This document shows, one piece after another, positions 43,252-53,296 of a stretch of DNA of 64,000 nucleotides. How positions within the stretch are numbered: position 1 is the first letter of the stretch; every line of letters starts with the position of its first letter. The position numbers and the translations under genes are program-made. Location of the stretch: the NCBI RefSeq assembly GCF_002895435.1, contig NZ_POYJ01000001.1, positions 868,001 through 932,000 of the forward strand, written 5' to 3'. This DNA comes from Aquimarina sediminis (GTDB lineage Bacteria > Bacteroidota > Bacteroidia > Flavobacteriales > Flavobacteriaceae). The notes below the pieces were generated by a model that saw nothing but the letters and a program-made list of their open reading frames with translations, had not been told where the DNA came from and did not search any database.

Positions 43252-43734
43252 TTACATACTATCAGACAGTTTTGCTAATTGCTCTGATTTAACCTGCATA
43301 TACTCGCTTAGTTTTGTTATTTCTTCTCCAGGAAGTATATTCATAAGACGACTATACTGTCTGGTTAGGTCACTACTGGCATCGCTAAGTTTAAGAAAAG
43401 AATCCATATCGTTTGATTCTACTGCTTTTTTATAATTAGATACATAACGTTCATAATCTCTTACATATTTTTTCACATAAGAATTATCTGTCGAATCAAA
43501 AGTCCCAGGTATACGAAGGGTCTTATCCTTTGTTGTAGATTTCTTTTTAGTAGTTTTTTTCTTCTTTTTAACTACAGGCTTTTTTTCTTCTACAACCTCT
43601 TCTGCAATCACAATGGTTGAATCTTGAACTACCTCTTCTACCACTTCAAGTTTGTCAGATTTAGGATCTTTTTTACAAGATATCACCGACAACACCATAA
43701 TGGAAAGAAAAATAGTTAAAATGGGGGTTTTCAT
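43252..43734 (-). CDS. Small lipoprotein with Lys-rich linker (DUF6591-like)
   Basis: A lipoprotein signal with lipobox Cys20 (LSVISC) is followed by an acidic stretch (EVVEEVVQDSTIVIAEEVVEE) and then a run of lysines and threonines (KKPVVKKKKKTTKKKSTTKDK). A C-terminal helical domain covers about 85-160 (SYVKKYVRDYERYVSNYKKAVESND, LSDASSDLTRQYSRLMNILPGEE). The helical part resembles DUF6591, but I am not certain. The highly charged linker may span or bind the peptidoglycan or a polyanion. It is 88 bases downstream of hisS, on the same strand, and closed by a terminator. Confidence 0.6.
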   Translation of the reverse strand: MKTPILTIFLSIMVLSVISCKKDPKSDKLEVVEEVVQDSTIVIAEEVVEEKKPVVKKKKKTTKKKSTTKDKTLRIPGTFDSTDNSYVKKYVRDYERYVSNYKKAVESNDMDSFLKLSDASSDLTRQYSRLMNILPGEEITKLSEYMQVKSEQLAKLSDSM

Positions 43735-43822
43735 AATTTTGATTTTAAGAATATAAATAGTTTGTTTAGCGTTATAAATAGTAACGTCAGTAATATATTT
43801 TATTTTAAAAGTAACAAAAAAA

Positions 43823-45193
43823 TTATCGTAAAAGCCCTTTTAGCTCCTTTAAATCCATTTCTTTTTGAGTACCCGCTTGCATATCCTTGACGGTAAATGT
43901 ATTATTTTCTATCTCAGAAGTACCTGCCAACACCACAAAAGGGATATTTCTCTTATTTGCATATCCCATTTGTTTTTTCATTTTAGCGCTATCAGGATAA
44001 ATCTCGGCAATTATTTTGTCTTCTCTAAGCATATTAACAGCTTTTAGGCAATATAACGCTTCAGTTTCTCCAAAATTTATAAATAGGGCTTTTGTAGAAG
44101 GTAGCACTGTTTCTGGAAATAAACCCAACTCTTCTAGTACTAAATAAATTCTGTCTAAACCAAAAGATATACCAACTCCACTGATATCTTTTAATCCAAA
44201 AATACCTGTAAGATCGTCATATCTACCACCACCACCAATGGATCCCATCTTCACTGTTTCTGGAGGAGAAACTTCAAAAATCGCCCCAGTATAATAATTC
44301 AATCCTCTTGCCAAAGTAACATCAAGATCCAAAATTGCCGTTTCCAAAGGAACCTCTTTAATGGTATTAATAATATACTCTAATTCATTTACACCTTGTG
44401 TCCCTTCTTCTGAAGAAACTAGCATACTGCGTAGCTTATCAATTTTTTCGGTTGTGCTTCCTTCGAAACTGAATAATGGTTTTACACTTTCTATAGCGGC
44501 TTCAGAAATTCCTTTATTAAGCATTTCTTTTTTCACTCCATCTTCTCCAATTTTATCCAACTTATCCAAAGCAACTGTAAAATCTATCAGTTTATCACTT
44601 GCACCTATTACTTCAGCAATACCCGACAAAATTTTTCGGTTGTTCATTTTAATAGTTACTCCTTTTAGGTTGAGTTTTGTAAACACTTTATCGTACAGTT
44701 TTACAAAATCAACTTCTTGTAATAGAGATTTACTACCAACTACATCAGCATCACATTGAAAAAACTCTCTGAATCTTCCTTTTTGTGGTCTGTCTGCTCG
44801 CCAAACTGGTTGAATTTGAAATCTTTTGAATGGGAAATCGATTTCATTTTGGTGTTGCACTACATACCGTGCAAATGGTACAGTAAGATCATAACGAAGT
44901 GCTTTTTCACTAATGCTAGGTGTTATTTTCCCACTGTCCTTAGCTTCATATAAAGCGTCATCTACTTTATTAAGAAAATCCCCGCTATTCAATATTTTAA
45001 AAATCAGACGATCACCTTCTTCTCCATACTTTCCCATCAAAGTATTACTATTCTCAAAACTTGGTGTTTCAATAGGTTGAAAACCAAACAATCGAAATTG
45101 CTCTCTTATGATATCAATTATATAATTTCTTTTTGCAACTTCTACAGGAGAAAAATCACGTGTTCCTTTAGGTATTGACGGTTTTTGTGCCAT
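43823..45193 (-). CDS. hisS: Histidyl-tRNA synthetase
   Basis: The 456-residue class II synthetase charges tRNA-His in the cytoplasm. Visible motifs are PKGTRDFSP near residue 10, motif 2 FQIQPVWRADRPQKGRFREFFQCDADVVG at about 126-152, the histidine-A motif RGLNYYTGAIFEV, GGGGRYDDL and motif 3 GISFGLDRIYLVLEE. The C-terminal anticodon-binding domain follows (ALFINFGETEALYCLKAVNMLRED...KKQMGYANKRNIPFVVLAG). Length and motif order are normal for the family. It is divergent from the MacB-type permease gene at 45419. Confidence 0.97.
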   Translation of the reverse strand: MAQKPSIPKGTRDFSPVEVAKRNYIIDIIREQFRLFGFQPIETPSFENSNTLMGKYGEEGDRLIFKILNSGDFLNKVDDALYEAKDSGKITPSISEKALRYDLTVPFARYVVQHQNEIDFPFKRFQIQPVWRADRPQKGRFREFFQCDADVVGSKSLLQEVDFVKLYDKVFTKLNLKGVTIKMNNRKILSGIAEVIGASDKLIDFTVALDKLDKIGEDGVKKEMLNKGISEAAIESVKPLFSFEGSTTEKIDKLRSMLVSSEEGTQGVNELEYIINTIKEVPLETAILDLDVTLARGLNYYTGAIFEVSPPETVKMGSIGGGGRYDDLTGIFGLKDISGVGISFGLDRIYLVLEELGLFPETVLPSTKALFINFGETEALYCLKAVNMLREDKIIAEIYPDSAKMKKQMGYANKRNIPFVVLAGTSEIENNTFTVKDMQAGTQKEMDLKELKGLLR

Positions 45194-45418
45194 TATTATC
45201 TGTTTGTATCTTATGATCGAAACTAGTTAGTTTACTGGATTTCAATATTAAATATACCAATCTTCGATCTGGTCTTCATCACAACTAGTTATTTTCAGGC
45301 TGCAAATATCTAAAAAAGGATAAAGACCTTCACTATTGGCAATAAAAAATATAGTTTTTTAAGTAACTTTAAACGTCTTTTGGAGTCCTATTATAAATAA
45401 CGCTTATCAAAAATTATT

Positions 45419-46657
45419 ATGTTTTCACTTTTTAGAGAGAATATCAGAATTGCAATGGATTCTATAAAGGGTCAGGTTCTACGAACAATTCTTACGATAT
45501 TAATTATCGCTATTGGTATTACTTCACTAGTTGGGATTCTTACATTGGTAGGGGCTTTGGAAGATACAATTTCAGGAGATTTTGCTTCAATGGGAGCAAA
45601 CACCTTCAATATACAGCGTTATGAATTCAATACCAGAAATAATAGAGATCAGAAAAAAATAAATCCAATTATCAGCTATCGAAATGTAAAGAAGTTCAAA
45701 GACAAGTTTGAATATCCCTTCTCCAAAACTTCAATTCATTTTACGGGTACACGCAATGCAGAGGTAAAATATGAAAATGAAAAAACTTATCCCGAGGTTT
45801 CTGTTTTAGGTATAAATGAAAATTACCTCGAGAATACGGGAACCGAAATTGATAAAGGTAGAAATTTTACTTTTTTTGATGTAGAGAACAATAATCACGT
45901 TTGTTTAATTGGAGCGGATTTCAAAAAGAATTTGTTTAAAAACAATATAAACCCAATAGGAAAAACCATCAGCATCAGAGGTGTAAAATTTAAAGTTATT
46001 GGATTGTTAGAAAGCAAAGGAGCTACTTTTAGAAATAATCAAGATCTACGTGTTCTTATCCCTTTACAGATCGCAAGATCAATCTTTACTCTTCCTAATA
46101 TCAATTATGGCATTAGTATACGTGTTGATGACAAACAATTCATAGAAGGAGCTATGGATGAAGCAATCATTACATTTAGGAACATCAGAGGATTAAACCC
46201 TATTGAAGAAAATGATTTTGGTCTAGAGCGTAGTGATGACTTATTAAATAGAATAGCAAGTATTACTGTATATCTATATTATGCAGCATGGATAATCAGC
46301 ATTATAACCATCTTAGGTTCCTCGATTGCTTTAATGAATATCATGTTAGTTTCTGTTACAGAAAGAACGCGAGAAATTGGGGTTAGAAAGGCTTTAGGCG
46401 CTAAAAAACATACAATAGCAGGTCAGTTTTTTATGGAAACTTTAATCATTGGACAAATTGGGGGTCTGGCTGGTATTATTTTAGGGGTTGCTATTGGTGG
46501 AGGAATAGCTTATGCATTAAGCTTTGCTTTTAGTGCACCATGGTTAGCTATTATCGCTGCAACTACCATTTCTTTTGTTATTGCGGTTGTTTCAGGACTA
46601 TACCCTGCACTAAAAGCTGCTAAACAAGATCCTATTGAATCCTTAAGATATGAATAA
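45419..46657 (+). CDS. MacB-type ABC transporter permease
   Basis: The 412-residue protein has the MacB/FtsX layout: a first membrane helix (residues ~20-45, RTILTILIIAIGITSLVGILTLVGAL), a periplasmic MacB_PCD-type domain (~50-270), and three C-terminal helices. The conserved cytoplasmic ERTREIGVRKALGAKKHTIAGQF motif follows helix 2, and DPIESLRYE ends the protein. Such permeases use an ATPase to drive periplasmic transport or lipoprotein handling. No ATPase gene is adjacent, so the partner is elsewhere. Related flavobacterial permeases are common single genes. Confidence 0.9.
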   Translation: MFSLFRENIRIAMDSIKGQVLRTILTILIIAIGITSLVGILTLVGALEDTISGDFASMGANTFNIQRYEFNTRNNRDQKKINPIISYRNVKKFKDKFEYPFSKTSIHFTGTRNAEVKYENEKTYPEVSVLGINENYLENTGTEIDKGRNFTFFDVENNNHVCLIGADFKKNLFKNNINPIGKTISIRGVKFKVIGLLESKGATFRNNQDLRVLIPLQIARSIFTLPNINYGISIRVDDKQFIEGAMDEAIITFRNIRGLNPIEENDFGLERSDDLLNRIASITVYLYYAAWIISIITILGSSIALMNIMLVSVTERTREIGVRKALGAKKHTIAGQFFMETLIIGQIGGLAGIILGVAIGGGIAYALSFAFSAPWLAIIAATTISFVIAVVSGLYPALKAAKQDPIESLRYE

Positions 46658-46662
46658 TAAGA

Positions 46663-47142
46663 TTATCCTTTGTTTTTAATTAGTTTATCAAAAAAGTGAT
46701 ACAACTCTCCTTTGGTAATATTAGCTCCTTGTTGGATAATTTTAAACTTATCGAGGTTTTTATCTTCCCCGTATACTTTAGAAGCATTATAAAACACCAC
46801 TTCATCATTTAATAAGTTCTCCTTTAACCAACTATAACCATCCTTTGTAGTTAAATCAATTGTAGTATCATTAATCTTTATAGCAATAAGATGCATTTCA
46901 TCTTCTTTCAATTCAAAAAGATGTATCTGGTTTTTAGAAAAATGCTCCAAATATTGCGCATTAGTAAGTACTTTTTCCCACACCAAATCACTAAATATAT
47001 CTATTTCTTCTTCTGCCACATGTGGCTTATTGGCTTTAATATCACTCCATTCATCTGCTGTAATAGATTGCGTAGCCAAAAAATTAATAAACTCTACATG
47101 CAACTCTTCTAGTTGCTCTTTACTTAATCTTAGATATTTCAT
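46663..47142 (-). CDS. DUF6495-like protein
   Basis: The 159-residue soluble protein starts MKYLRLSKEQLEELHVEFINFLATQSITADEW and ends with ITKGELYHFFDKLIKN, with a central strand pair around MHLIAIKINDTTIDLTT. This agrees with the DUF6495 family found in Flavobacteria, whose function is unknown. It converges with the permease gene with only 5 bases between stops, so the two transcripts overlap. No membrane segment or signal peptide is visible. Confidence 0.75.
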   Translation of the reverse strand: MKYLRLSKEQLEELHVEFINFLATQSITADEWSDIKANKPHVAEEEIDIFSDLVWEKVLTNAQYLEHFSKNQIHLFELKEDEMHLIAIKINDTTIDLTTKDGYSWLKENLLNDEVVFYNASKVYGEDKNLDKFKIIQQGANITKGELYHFFDKLIKNKG

Positions 47143-47285
47143 TTAAAAAAAATTGACTGCAAAAGTAGTTATAAAAAGGTGATTATAAAATAGTAATTAG
47201 AGTATTCTAACGGTAATAAATCATTTTTAACTTAGCGTATCTCAAAGTTTTTATTTTTATACTTTTAAGCAAAATATTACAAAAA

Positions 47286-48590
47286 ATGAACACCTCTTTA
47301 GCAACAAAAATCACTTATACATTACTATTTCTCCTGACTACTTTTATCATGAACGCTCAAAAATTATCTAAAGCAGAAAAAAAAATCATTACCTCTATAG
47401 AGAATAATCACAAATCTGCTATTCTGTTTTTGGAAAAAGTAGTAAACATCAATAGCGGGACAATGAATCACCAAGGTGTTAAAGAGGTTGGCATGGTGTT
47501 CAAAGAGCAGTTTGACGCTATCAATTTTAGAACAAAATGGATTGAAATGCCCCCTGAAGTTAATCGTTCTGGGCATTTGTTTGCAGAAACTTTTGGGAAT
47601 AAAGGAAAAAAAATATTGCTTATTGGGCATTTGGATACTGTTTTTGAAAAAGACAGCCCTTTTCAGCAGTTTAAAGTAAGTGGTGATATTGCATATGGTC
47701 CTGGCACTAATGATATGAAAGGCGGCAATGTAATCGTCTTGTATGCACTAAAAGCGCTATACGAAAACAACCTGTTAAACGATGCGCAAATAATAGTAGC
47801 CTTTACTGGTGATGAAGAAAGTACCGGAAAGCCATTAGATATAAGCCGAAAGGATTTAATTGACTCAGCCAAAAAAAGTGAAATAGCTTTAGGGTTCGAA
47901 ACCTCCACAGGTTTTAACTATGCTACTGTTGCACGAAGAGGCTCTTCTAGCTGGAGTCTAGAAGTTAAAGGCAAAAGAGCTCATTCTTCTGGAGTGTTTA
48001 GCGAGCATACTGGAGCAGGTGCCATTTTTGAAACTTCCAGAATCTTAAATTCTTTTTATAACGAAATTAAAGGAGAAGAATTTTTAACCTTTAATCCAGG
48101 AATAATCCTAGGAGGAACAAATATAAAATTTGATGATGAAACAAGTAAAGGAGATGCTTTTGGAAAAAACAATGTTGTATCTCAAACTGTGGTTACAAAA
48201 GGTGATCTACGTTTTATTTCTGAAGAGCAAAAAGAAAGAGTTCGCGCTGAAATGAAAAGTATTGTTAAAAATAACCTACCTCATACCACTGCCGAAATAA
48301 CCTTTAAAGATAGCTACCCCGCAATGCAGCCCACAGCAGGTAACCTAAAATTACTAGAGTTGCTAAATGAAGTTAGTATAGATCTAGATCAAGGAATAGT
48401 TGAAGCGTACGATCCGGGAAAGCGTGGTGCCGCAGACACTTCTTTTGTTGCCAAATACGTAGACTGTTTAGATGGATTAGGTACCATGGGAACAGGAGCA
48501 CATACTCCAGAAGAAACCTTGGATCTAACCACTTTTGAAGCATTAACCAAACGTACTGCTATATTAATCTATCGATTAATCAACCAATAG
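47286..48590 (+). CDS. Exported M20 family metallopeptidase (glutamate carboxypeptidase-like)
   Basis: A signal peptide (about residues 1-25, LLFLLTTFIMNAQ) precedes an M20 dizinc peptidase. Zinc ligands are visible as His115 (GHLDTVF, with Asp117 next to it), Asp143 (GTNDMKGG) and Glu178 with the general base Glu177 (TGDEEST), and a final His in GTGAHTPEETLDL near the C-terminus. A dimerisation lid domain lies between about 215 and 330 (SWSLEVKGKRAHSSG). The closest functional type is carboxypeptidase G2-like cleavage of C-terminal Glu or acyl-amino acids, in the periplasm. It stands alone between minus-strand genes. Confidence 0.9.
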   Translation: MNTSLATKITYTLLFLLTTFIMNAQKLSKAEKKIITSIENNHKSAILFLEKVVNINSGTMNHQGVKEVGMVFKEQFDAINFRTKWIEMPPEVNRSGHLFAETFGNKGKKILLIGHLDTVFEKDSPFQQFKVSGDIAYGPGTNDMKGGNVIVLYALKALYENNLLNDAQIIVAFTGDEESTGKPLDISRKDLIDSAKKSEIALGFETSTGFNYATVARRGSSSWSLEVKGKRAHSSGVFSEHTGAGAIFETSRILNSFYNEIKGEEFLTFNPGIILGGTNIKFDDETSKGDAFGKNNVVSQTVVTKGDLRFISEEQKERVRAEMKSIVKNNLPHTTAEITFKDSYPAMQPTAGNLKLLELLNEVSIDLDQGIVEAYDPGKRGAADTSFVAKYVDCLDGLGTMGTGAHTPEETLDLTTFEALTKRTAILIYRLINQ

Positions 48591-48670
48591 ATATAAACAA
48601 AAAGAGGCTGCTTTACTAGTATACTTTTCAAACAACCTCTTCTTGTAATATTTATGAGAAAACAGTTTTA

Positions 48671-51600
48671 TTAATTAAAAATATATCTTAATCCTACCTG
48701 CGCCTGCCATCTTGAGTCCAGACTAAAATCATTTGCAAAAGTTTTTGTCTGAGAAGTATCAAACGTATAAATAGGATCCAAAGGTGCTCCATCTGCAAAT
48801 CCAACACCAATAGGCTGATCATTAACGGGTAGTTCTATCACACCCCAATCTGAGTTAAGCAAATTACCAAAATTTAATATATCCAAACTAAGTTGAATCG
48901 TATTGATTCCATCTCCAACCTTTATATCATAATCCTGTAAGAATTTAACATCCCATCGACCTCTCCACGGACTTAAAATTTCATATTTCTCGGCATAATT
49001 TCCTCTTCGCTCTCTTAGATATTCATCTTGTTCTATATACGCTTCAAAAGCCGCTCTTTGCGCTTCTCTTTCATCAAAAGACACCCCACTAAAAGTATAA
49101 GTTGCTAACTCGCTCTGAGTAGGTATATAAATCAAATCATTCAAAGGGGATCCATCTCCATTTATATCTCCAGAATATGTATAAGAAAACCTTCCTCCTT
49201 GCGCATACTCATAAAAAGCACCAAAAGAGGTTTTCCATTGTTTGTTTTTACCATAACTAAATGATTTATTGATCTGCCCTACAAATCTATGTTTGTCTCC
49301 ATAACGAGAAGTAGAACTTACTGCTTTATTCACATTCCCCAAAGCTGGATTTCTATCGAATGCATCACTCGAAATCTCGGCATCTAGCGAACTTGCATCT
49401 TCTACTTCTAAAAAATTATATGCTATACTAGCAAATATGCCATTATTAAAATTCTTTTGTAACTTAAATGACCAGTTAAAAGAATATCCAACGTTAGTAT
49501 TTGTAAACACATAAGCATTTGTAGGTCCTCCAAACTCATTAAGCGCTCTATCAGAAGCCAAATAAACCTGCCTGTTATCAACACCATTCAACGCCCCTTT
49601 TGGCGTACCTAAACCATAATTCCTCACCATTTGGGCATTTACATCCTGAGTATAAATAATATCAGTTGAGGCTACAATTCCATTTTTGAACCTATAATCT
49701 ACACCTAGGCTATTTCTCCATACTTGAGGAAATTTGAAATTTGGTGCTGAAGTCGTATAGAAAAAGAAATTAGGGTTTGCTACCTGATTTCCTATCCAAA
49801 CAAATGGTAAGCGTCCACTAAATATTCCTGTTCCTCCTCGAATTTGAAACGTCTTATCCCCTTTTATATCATAATTAAATCCAAATCTAGGAGAGACCAA
49901 CAGTCTTCTTGTAGGTAAATCCAGACTGTTTAAATTAAGAGGGGTTCCATTTTCATCAAAATATGTAATTCCCGGTTGATAATTTCCATCAGGAAATGTC
50001 CCTCCTGCTCCTCTTTCTATATTTTCTGCAATTTTATCTTCTGTATCAAAATACAAAGGCTGATCAACTCTCAAACCAAATGTTAATGTAAGTTTATCAT
50101 CTACTTTCCACTTATCTTGGGCATAAAAAGCTAATTGTCCTACATTCGTTTCTGCCAGTGCCCAACTACCCGCAGCATTGTTAGCATCAAACACATTCTG
50201 TGCATTAGCCAAAGCCGCTGCTATTGTTCCATTATTAATAGCATCTTCAAAACTGGTTCCTGGAGATGCCGGGTTAATTCTTACACTTTGAAAAGCATCA
50301 AAAAAAGTACTCACAGGTCCATGTCCCAAATCAGCATCTCCACCATAATCGAATACTCCCAAATTAAATGAGTTATCAAATTCAAACCGTTCAAATGACC
50401 CTCCTATGGTAATCGTATGATTACCCGTTACAATATTTAGATTATTAGTTATCTGATATACTTTTTGCTCTAATCTATTATTTATCGAAAATGGTTCGTG
50501 CCCCGCTACAATATATCGCACTCCATCCTGTTGAATATTAATTGGTGGTGCAGGAGCAGAAAAGGGATCTCTACTATCATCAAAAAAGGTATATCCCGCT
50601 TGAAACTTATTAGATACATTTCCTCCAAAATTAGAATTCAGTTCTACTAGAAAAGAGTTTATTTTATTATTGATGCGATACCCAGAATTCTTAAACTGTA
50701 GCGTTGTAAGATCTGGCCCTCTACGCCCAATAGCTTCTCTGTTTGCAGGTAAATCCCTCGATGCATTCAAAAAATTATAAATTATTGCTGCCCTATGATT
50801 ATCATTAATATTCCAATCTAGTTTAAGAATTCCTTTTGTAGATTCGGTATCATGTGTATATCCCTCATATGCCCCTGTATCATAACCCAAAGCACTCAAT
50901 TGTTGAGAAACATAATCTAAATCTTCTGCAGATACCCTAGACACATTAGCTCCAGTCAACCCTGCTCTTGCAGCAAGAAAATTTGATCCTAGATCTTCTC
51001 TATCATCTTTTTCAAAATTACCAAAAACAAATAATTTGTTTTCAATAATTGGTCCTCCGATACTTACTCCATACTGAGCTTGTGTTAAATCAGGTACGAT
51101 AATATCATCATCCCCAACCTTATCTCCTGTCATATCTTGATTTCTATAAAACCCATATATAGTCCCCTTCCATTGGTTGGTTCCACTTTTTGTCACAGCA
51201 TTTACCGACGCACCTGTAAAGCCTGCTTGAGTAACGTCATAAGGCGCAGTAGATACCTGTATTTGATCTATTGCATCTAGGGATATTGGCTGGGCGTTGG
51301 TCTGCCCGCCAGGAGTAGCTGCATCTAATCCAAAAGGGTTATTAAAAATAGAACCATCTAAGCTAAAATTATTAAATTGATCATTTCTACCCCCAAAAGA
51401 TCCATTACTGGATGCTGTTGGTTCTAGCCTATAAAAATCTGCCGCGGAACGAGTAATGGTAGGTAAGGTCTTCAACTCTCTATTACCAATGCTTGTCTCA
51501 GCTCCAGTTCTTTCACTACTAAAGACACTGGATAAACCACTTCCCTTTGATGTTATAACCACTTCTTCTAATTGATTATCATCCTCTATCATAACGACAT

Positions 51601-51904
51601 CTATATTAAAAGTTTGACCTAGCTGAAGAAAAACATCATCTATCAGTTGCTTCTTAAATCCCAAATAACTTATAGTTACCCTGTATGGTCCACCTACTCT
51701 AAGGTTAATTAAATCAAAACGACCATCAAAATTTGTTGTCCCGCCATAACGGGTGCCTGTCGGTTGGTGTACTGCAACTATACTTGCTCCTGGTAGCTCC
51801 TGATTACTGTTATCATATACTACCCCAGAAATATTAGATGTAGTAATCTGGGCATTAATTGTAAATCCAATTAATACAATGCCCACTAAAATAATTCTTT
51901 TCAT
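48671..51904 (-). CDS. Oar-like TonB-dependent receptor with carboxypeptidase-regulatory domain
   Basis: The 1077-residue outer-membrane protein has a signal peptide (MKRIILVGIVLIGFTINAQ) and a CarboxypepD_reg-like domain (~25-105, SGVVYDNSNQELPGASIVAVHQPTGT). A plug (~120-240, LKTLPTITRSAADFYRL, DQIQVSTAPYDVTQAGFTGASVNAVTKSGTNQWKG) and a long barrel ending in a typical aromatic C-terminus (QVGLRYIFN) follow. The GASVNAVTKSGTN phrase is characteristic of Oar-type receptors, several of which take part in secretion of proteins or large substrates rather than siderophore uptake. No SusD partner gene follows, in line with the Oar group. It is set off from rplI by a terminator. Confidence 0.92.
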   Translation of the reverse strand: MKRIILVGIVLIGFTINAQITTSNISGVVYDNSNQELPGASIVAVHQPTGTRYGGTTNFDGRFDLINLRVGGPYRVTISYLGFKKQLIDDVFLQLGQTFNIDVVMIEDDNQLEEVVITSKGSGLSSVFSSERTGAETSIGNRELKTLPTITRSAADFYRLEPTASSNGSFGGRNDQFNNFSLDGSIFNNPFGLDAATPGGQTNAQPISLDAIDQIQVSTAPYDVTQAGFTGASVNAVTKSGTNQWKGTIYGFYRNQDMTGDKVGDDDIIVPDLTQAQYGVSIGGPIIENKLFVFGNFEKDDREDLGSNFLAARAGLTGANVSRVSAEDLDYVSQQLSALGYDTGAYEGYTHDTESTKGILKLDWNINDNHRAAIIYNFLNASRDLPANREAIGRRGPDLTTLQFKNSGYRINNKINSFLVELNSNFGGNVSNKFQAGYTFFDDSRDPFSAPAPPINIQQDGVRYIVAGHEPFSINNRLEQKVYQITNNLNIVTGNHTITIGGSFERFEFDNSFNLGVFDYGGDADLGHGPVSTFFDAFQSVRINPASPGTSFEDAINNGTIAAALANAQNVFDANNAAGSWALAETNVGQLAFYAQDKWKVDDKLTLTFGLRVDQPLYFDTEDKIAENIERGAGGTFPDGNYQPGITYFDENGTPLNLNSLDLPTRRLLVSPRFGFNYDIKGDKTFQIRGGTGIFSGRLPFVWIGNQVANPNFFFYTTSAPNFKFPQVWRNSLGVDYRFKNGIVASTDIIYTQDVNAQMVRNYGLGTPKGALNGVDNRQVYLASDRALNEFGGPTNAYVFTNTNVGYSFNWSFKLQKNFNNGIFASIAYNFLEVEDASSLDAEISSDAFDRNPALGNVNKAVSSTSRYGDKHRFVGQINKSFSYGKNKQWKTSFGAFYEYAQGGRFSYTYSGDINGDGSPLNDLIYIPTQSELATYTFSGVSFDEREAQRAAFEAYIEQDEYLRERRGNYAEKYEILSPWRGRWDVKFLQDYDIKVGDGINTIQLSLDILNFGNLLNSDWGVIELPVNDQPIGVGFADGAPLDPIYTFDTSQTKTFANDFSLDSRWQAQVGLRYIFN

Positions 51905-51951
51905 ATAGTTATGCTTTTAAGTTAATTAATTGTTACAACTAAAAATAAAAC

Positions 51952-51981
51952 AAAAAAATCGCTCAAAAGAGCGATTTTTTT
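51952..51981 (-). terminator. Terminator of the rpsF-rpsR-rplI operon
   Basis: Arms atcgctc (51958-51964) and gagcgat (51969-51975) with a 4-nt loop are flanked by A and T runs of seven, a bidirectional intrinsic terminator. It lies 35 bases after the rplI stop and just upstream of the TonB-receptor start. Confidence 0.88.
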
Positions 51982-52015
51982 AATATTATAAAACAGTTAT
52001 TAACTGTTATACTTC

Positions 52016-52468
52016 TTATTTACCTTGAGACACTATCTCAAAAGCAACAGGAATAATTACTTCTCTATGAAGACGAACAGTAGCCTCATACTGTCCTAAT
52101 CTTTTGATTGTTCCACCTGGTACAGTAATAAACTTCTTTTCTAATTCTACATCTTGCTTAGCGAATGCTGCAGCAACATCAGCATTAGAAACTGAACCAA
52201 ACAACTTGTCTCCAGATCCTACTTTAGCAGATATTTTGATTTCTAACCCACTAAGTTTCTTACCTACTTTTTCTGCATCTTCGATTTCTTTCTTTTCTTT
52301 AAAAGCACGTTGCTTTAAAGTTTCGGCAAGTACCTTTTTTGCAGAAGGAGTTGCCAACAAAGCAAGCCCATTAGGTATCAAATAGTTACGACCATAACCA
52401 TTCTTAACTTCTACTACATCGTCTGCGAATCCTAGATTCTCAACGTCTTTCTTTAATATAAGTTCCAT
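52016..52468 (-). CDS. rplI: Ribosomal protein bL9
   Basis: The 150-residue protein has the L9 N-terminal domain (MELILKKDVENLGFADDVVEVKNGYGRNYLIPNGLA), where GYGRNYLIP.G.A is the family signature. The central connecting helix (residues ~45-75) and the C-terminal domain follow. It binds domain V of 23S rRNA near L1. It is the last gene of the usual Bacteroidota order rpsF-rpsR-rplI. Confidence 0.98.
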   Translation of the reverse strand: MELILKKDVENLGFADDVVEVKNGYGRNYLIPNGLALLATPSAKKVLAETLKQRAFKEKKEIEDAEKVGKKLSGLEIKISAKVGSGDKLFGSVSNADVAAAFAKQDVELEKKFITVPGGTIKRLGQYEATVRLHREVIIPVAFEIVSQGK

Positions 52469-52486
52469 AATATGTTATGACGAATT

Positions 52487-52783
52487 TTATTTTAATAAAT
52501 CACCAACGTATGGCATCAAAGCTAAATGTCTTGCTCTTTTTACAGCAACACTTACTTTACGCTGATATTTTAACGAAGTTCCTGTAAGACGACGAGGTAG
52601 TAATTTACCTTGTTCATTTACAAATGCCATTAAAAAATCTGGATCTTTATAATCGATATATTTGATTCCTGATTTTTTGAAACGACAATACTTCTTAGTT
52701 TTTGTAGTATCTATATTAAGAGGAGTAAGATATCTGATCTCTCCATCTTTTTTTCCTTTAGCTTGTTGTTCTATAGATGACAT
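52487..52783 (-). CDS. rpsR: Ribosomal protein bS18
   Basis: The 98-residue protein shows the S18 core: [64 protein letters not shown]. It has a ~25-residue N-terminal extension, common in Bacteroidota. It partners S6 in the 30S platform and is encoded 2 bases after the rpsF stop, which suggests coupled translation. Confidence 0.98.
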   Translation of the reverse strand: MSSIEQQAKGKKDGEIRYLTPLNIDTTKTKKYCRFKKSGIKYIDYKDPDFLMAFVNEQGKLLPRRLTGTSLKYQRKVSVAVKRARHLALMPYVGDLLK

Positions 52784-52785
52784 AA

Positions 52786-53124
52786 TTAAGCTTTTTGTTT
52801 GTTTCTATTTCTTCTCTTTTCTGCCCAAGCAATTGCGTGCTTGTCTAGACGCACAGTTAAATAACGCATCACACGCTCATCTCTTCTGTACTCAACTTCT
52901 AAAGCGTTAATCGCCTCACCAGGTACTTGGTATTCAAATAAGTGATAAAATCCACTTTTTTTGTGCTGGATTGCGTAAGCAAGCTTTTTAAGCCCCCAGT
53001 CTTCTTTTGATATCATCTTGGCACCATTAGAAACAAGAATGTCTTCGTATTTCTTAACTGTTTCCTTTATCTGATCTTCAGATAAAACGGGATTCAAGAT
53101 GAAAACAGTTTCGTATTGATTCAT
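52786..53124 (-). CDS. rpsF: Ribosomal protein bS6
   Basis: The 112-residue protein has the S6 ferredoxin-like pattern ([71 protein letters not shown]) and a basic tail. It is the first gene of the ribosomal operon. Its promoter is recognisable 32 bases upstream. Confidence 0.98.
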   Translation of the reverse strand: MNQYETVFILNPVLSEDQIKETVKKYEDILVSNGAKMISKEDWGLKKLAYAIQHKKSGFYHLFEYQVPGEAINALEVEYRRDERVMRYLTVRLDKHAIAWAEKRRNRNKQKA

Positions 53125-53155
53125 AATAAATCTAAGTTTAAATTAAAATTGGCTG

Positions 53156-53186
53156 CAAAAGTAAGACTATTTTTTCAATTTTCAAA
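53156..53186 (-). promoter_or_regulatory. Bacteroidota sigma-ABfr-type promoter of rpsF
   Basis: On the minus strand a TTTG (53183-53186) is followed after exactly 19 bases by TACTTTTG (53156-53163), matching the Bacteroidota -33/-7 consensus TTTG-N19-TAnnTTTG. Transcription would start about 20-25 bases before the rpsF ATG. Confidence 0.75.
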
Positions 53187-53239
53187 CCTTATTTTTACTT
53201 CGACGAAACACTATTTTTATCGATAAAAAGCTAAAAATG

Positions 53240-53271
53240 TTTGTTAAAATAAGATATATTCATTAATATTG
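53240..53271 (+). promoter_or_regulatory. Possible promoter of the LytTR regulator gene
   Basis: TTTG (53240-53243), 20 bases, then TAATATTG (53264-53271), one base off the TAnnTTTG consensus. A start near 53278 would leave a leader of about 20 bases. Confidence 0.35.
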
Positions 53272-53296
53272 TAATCAGAAATCTAACACGATACAA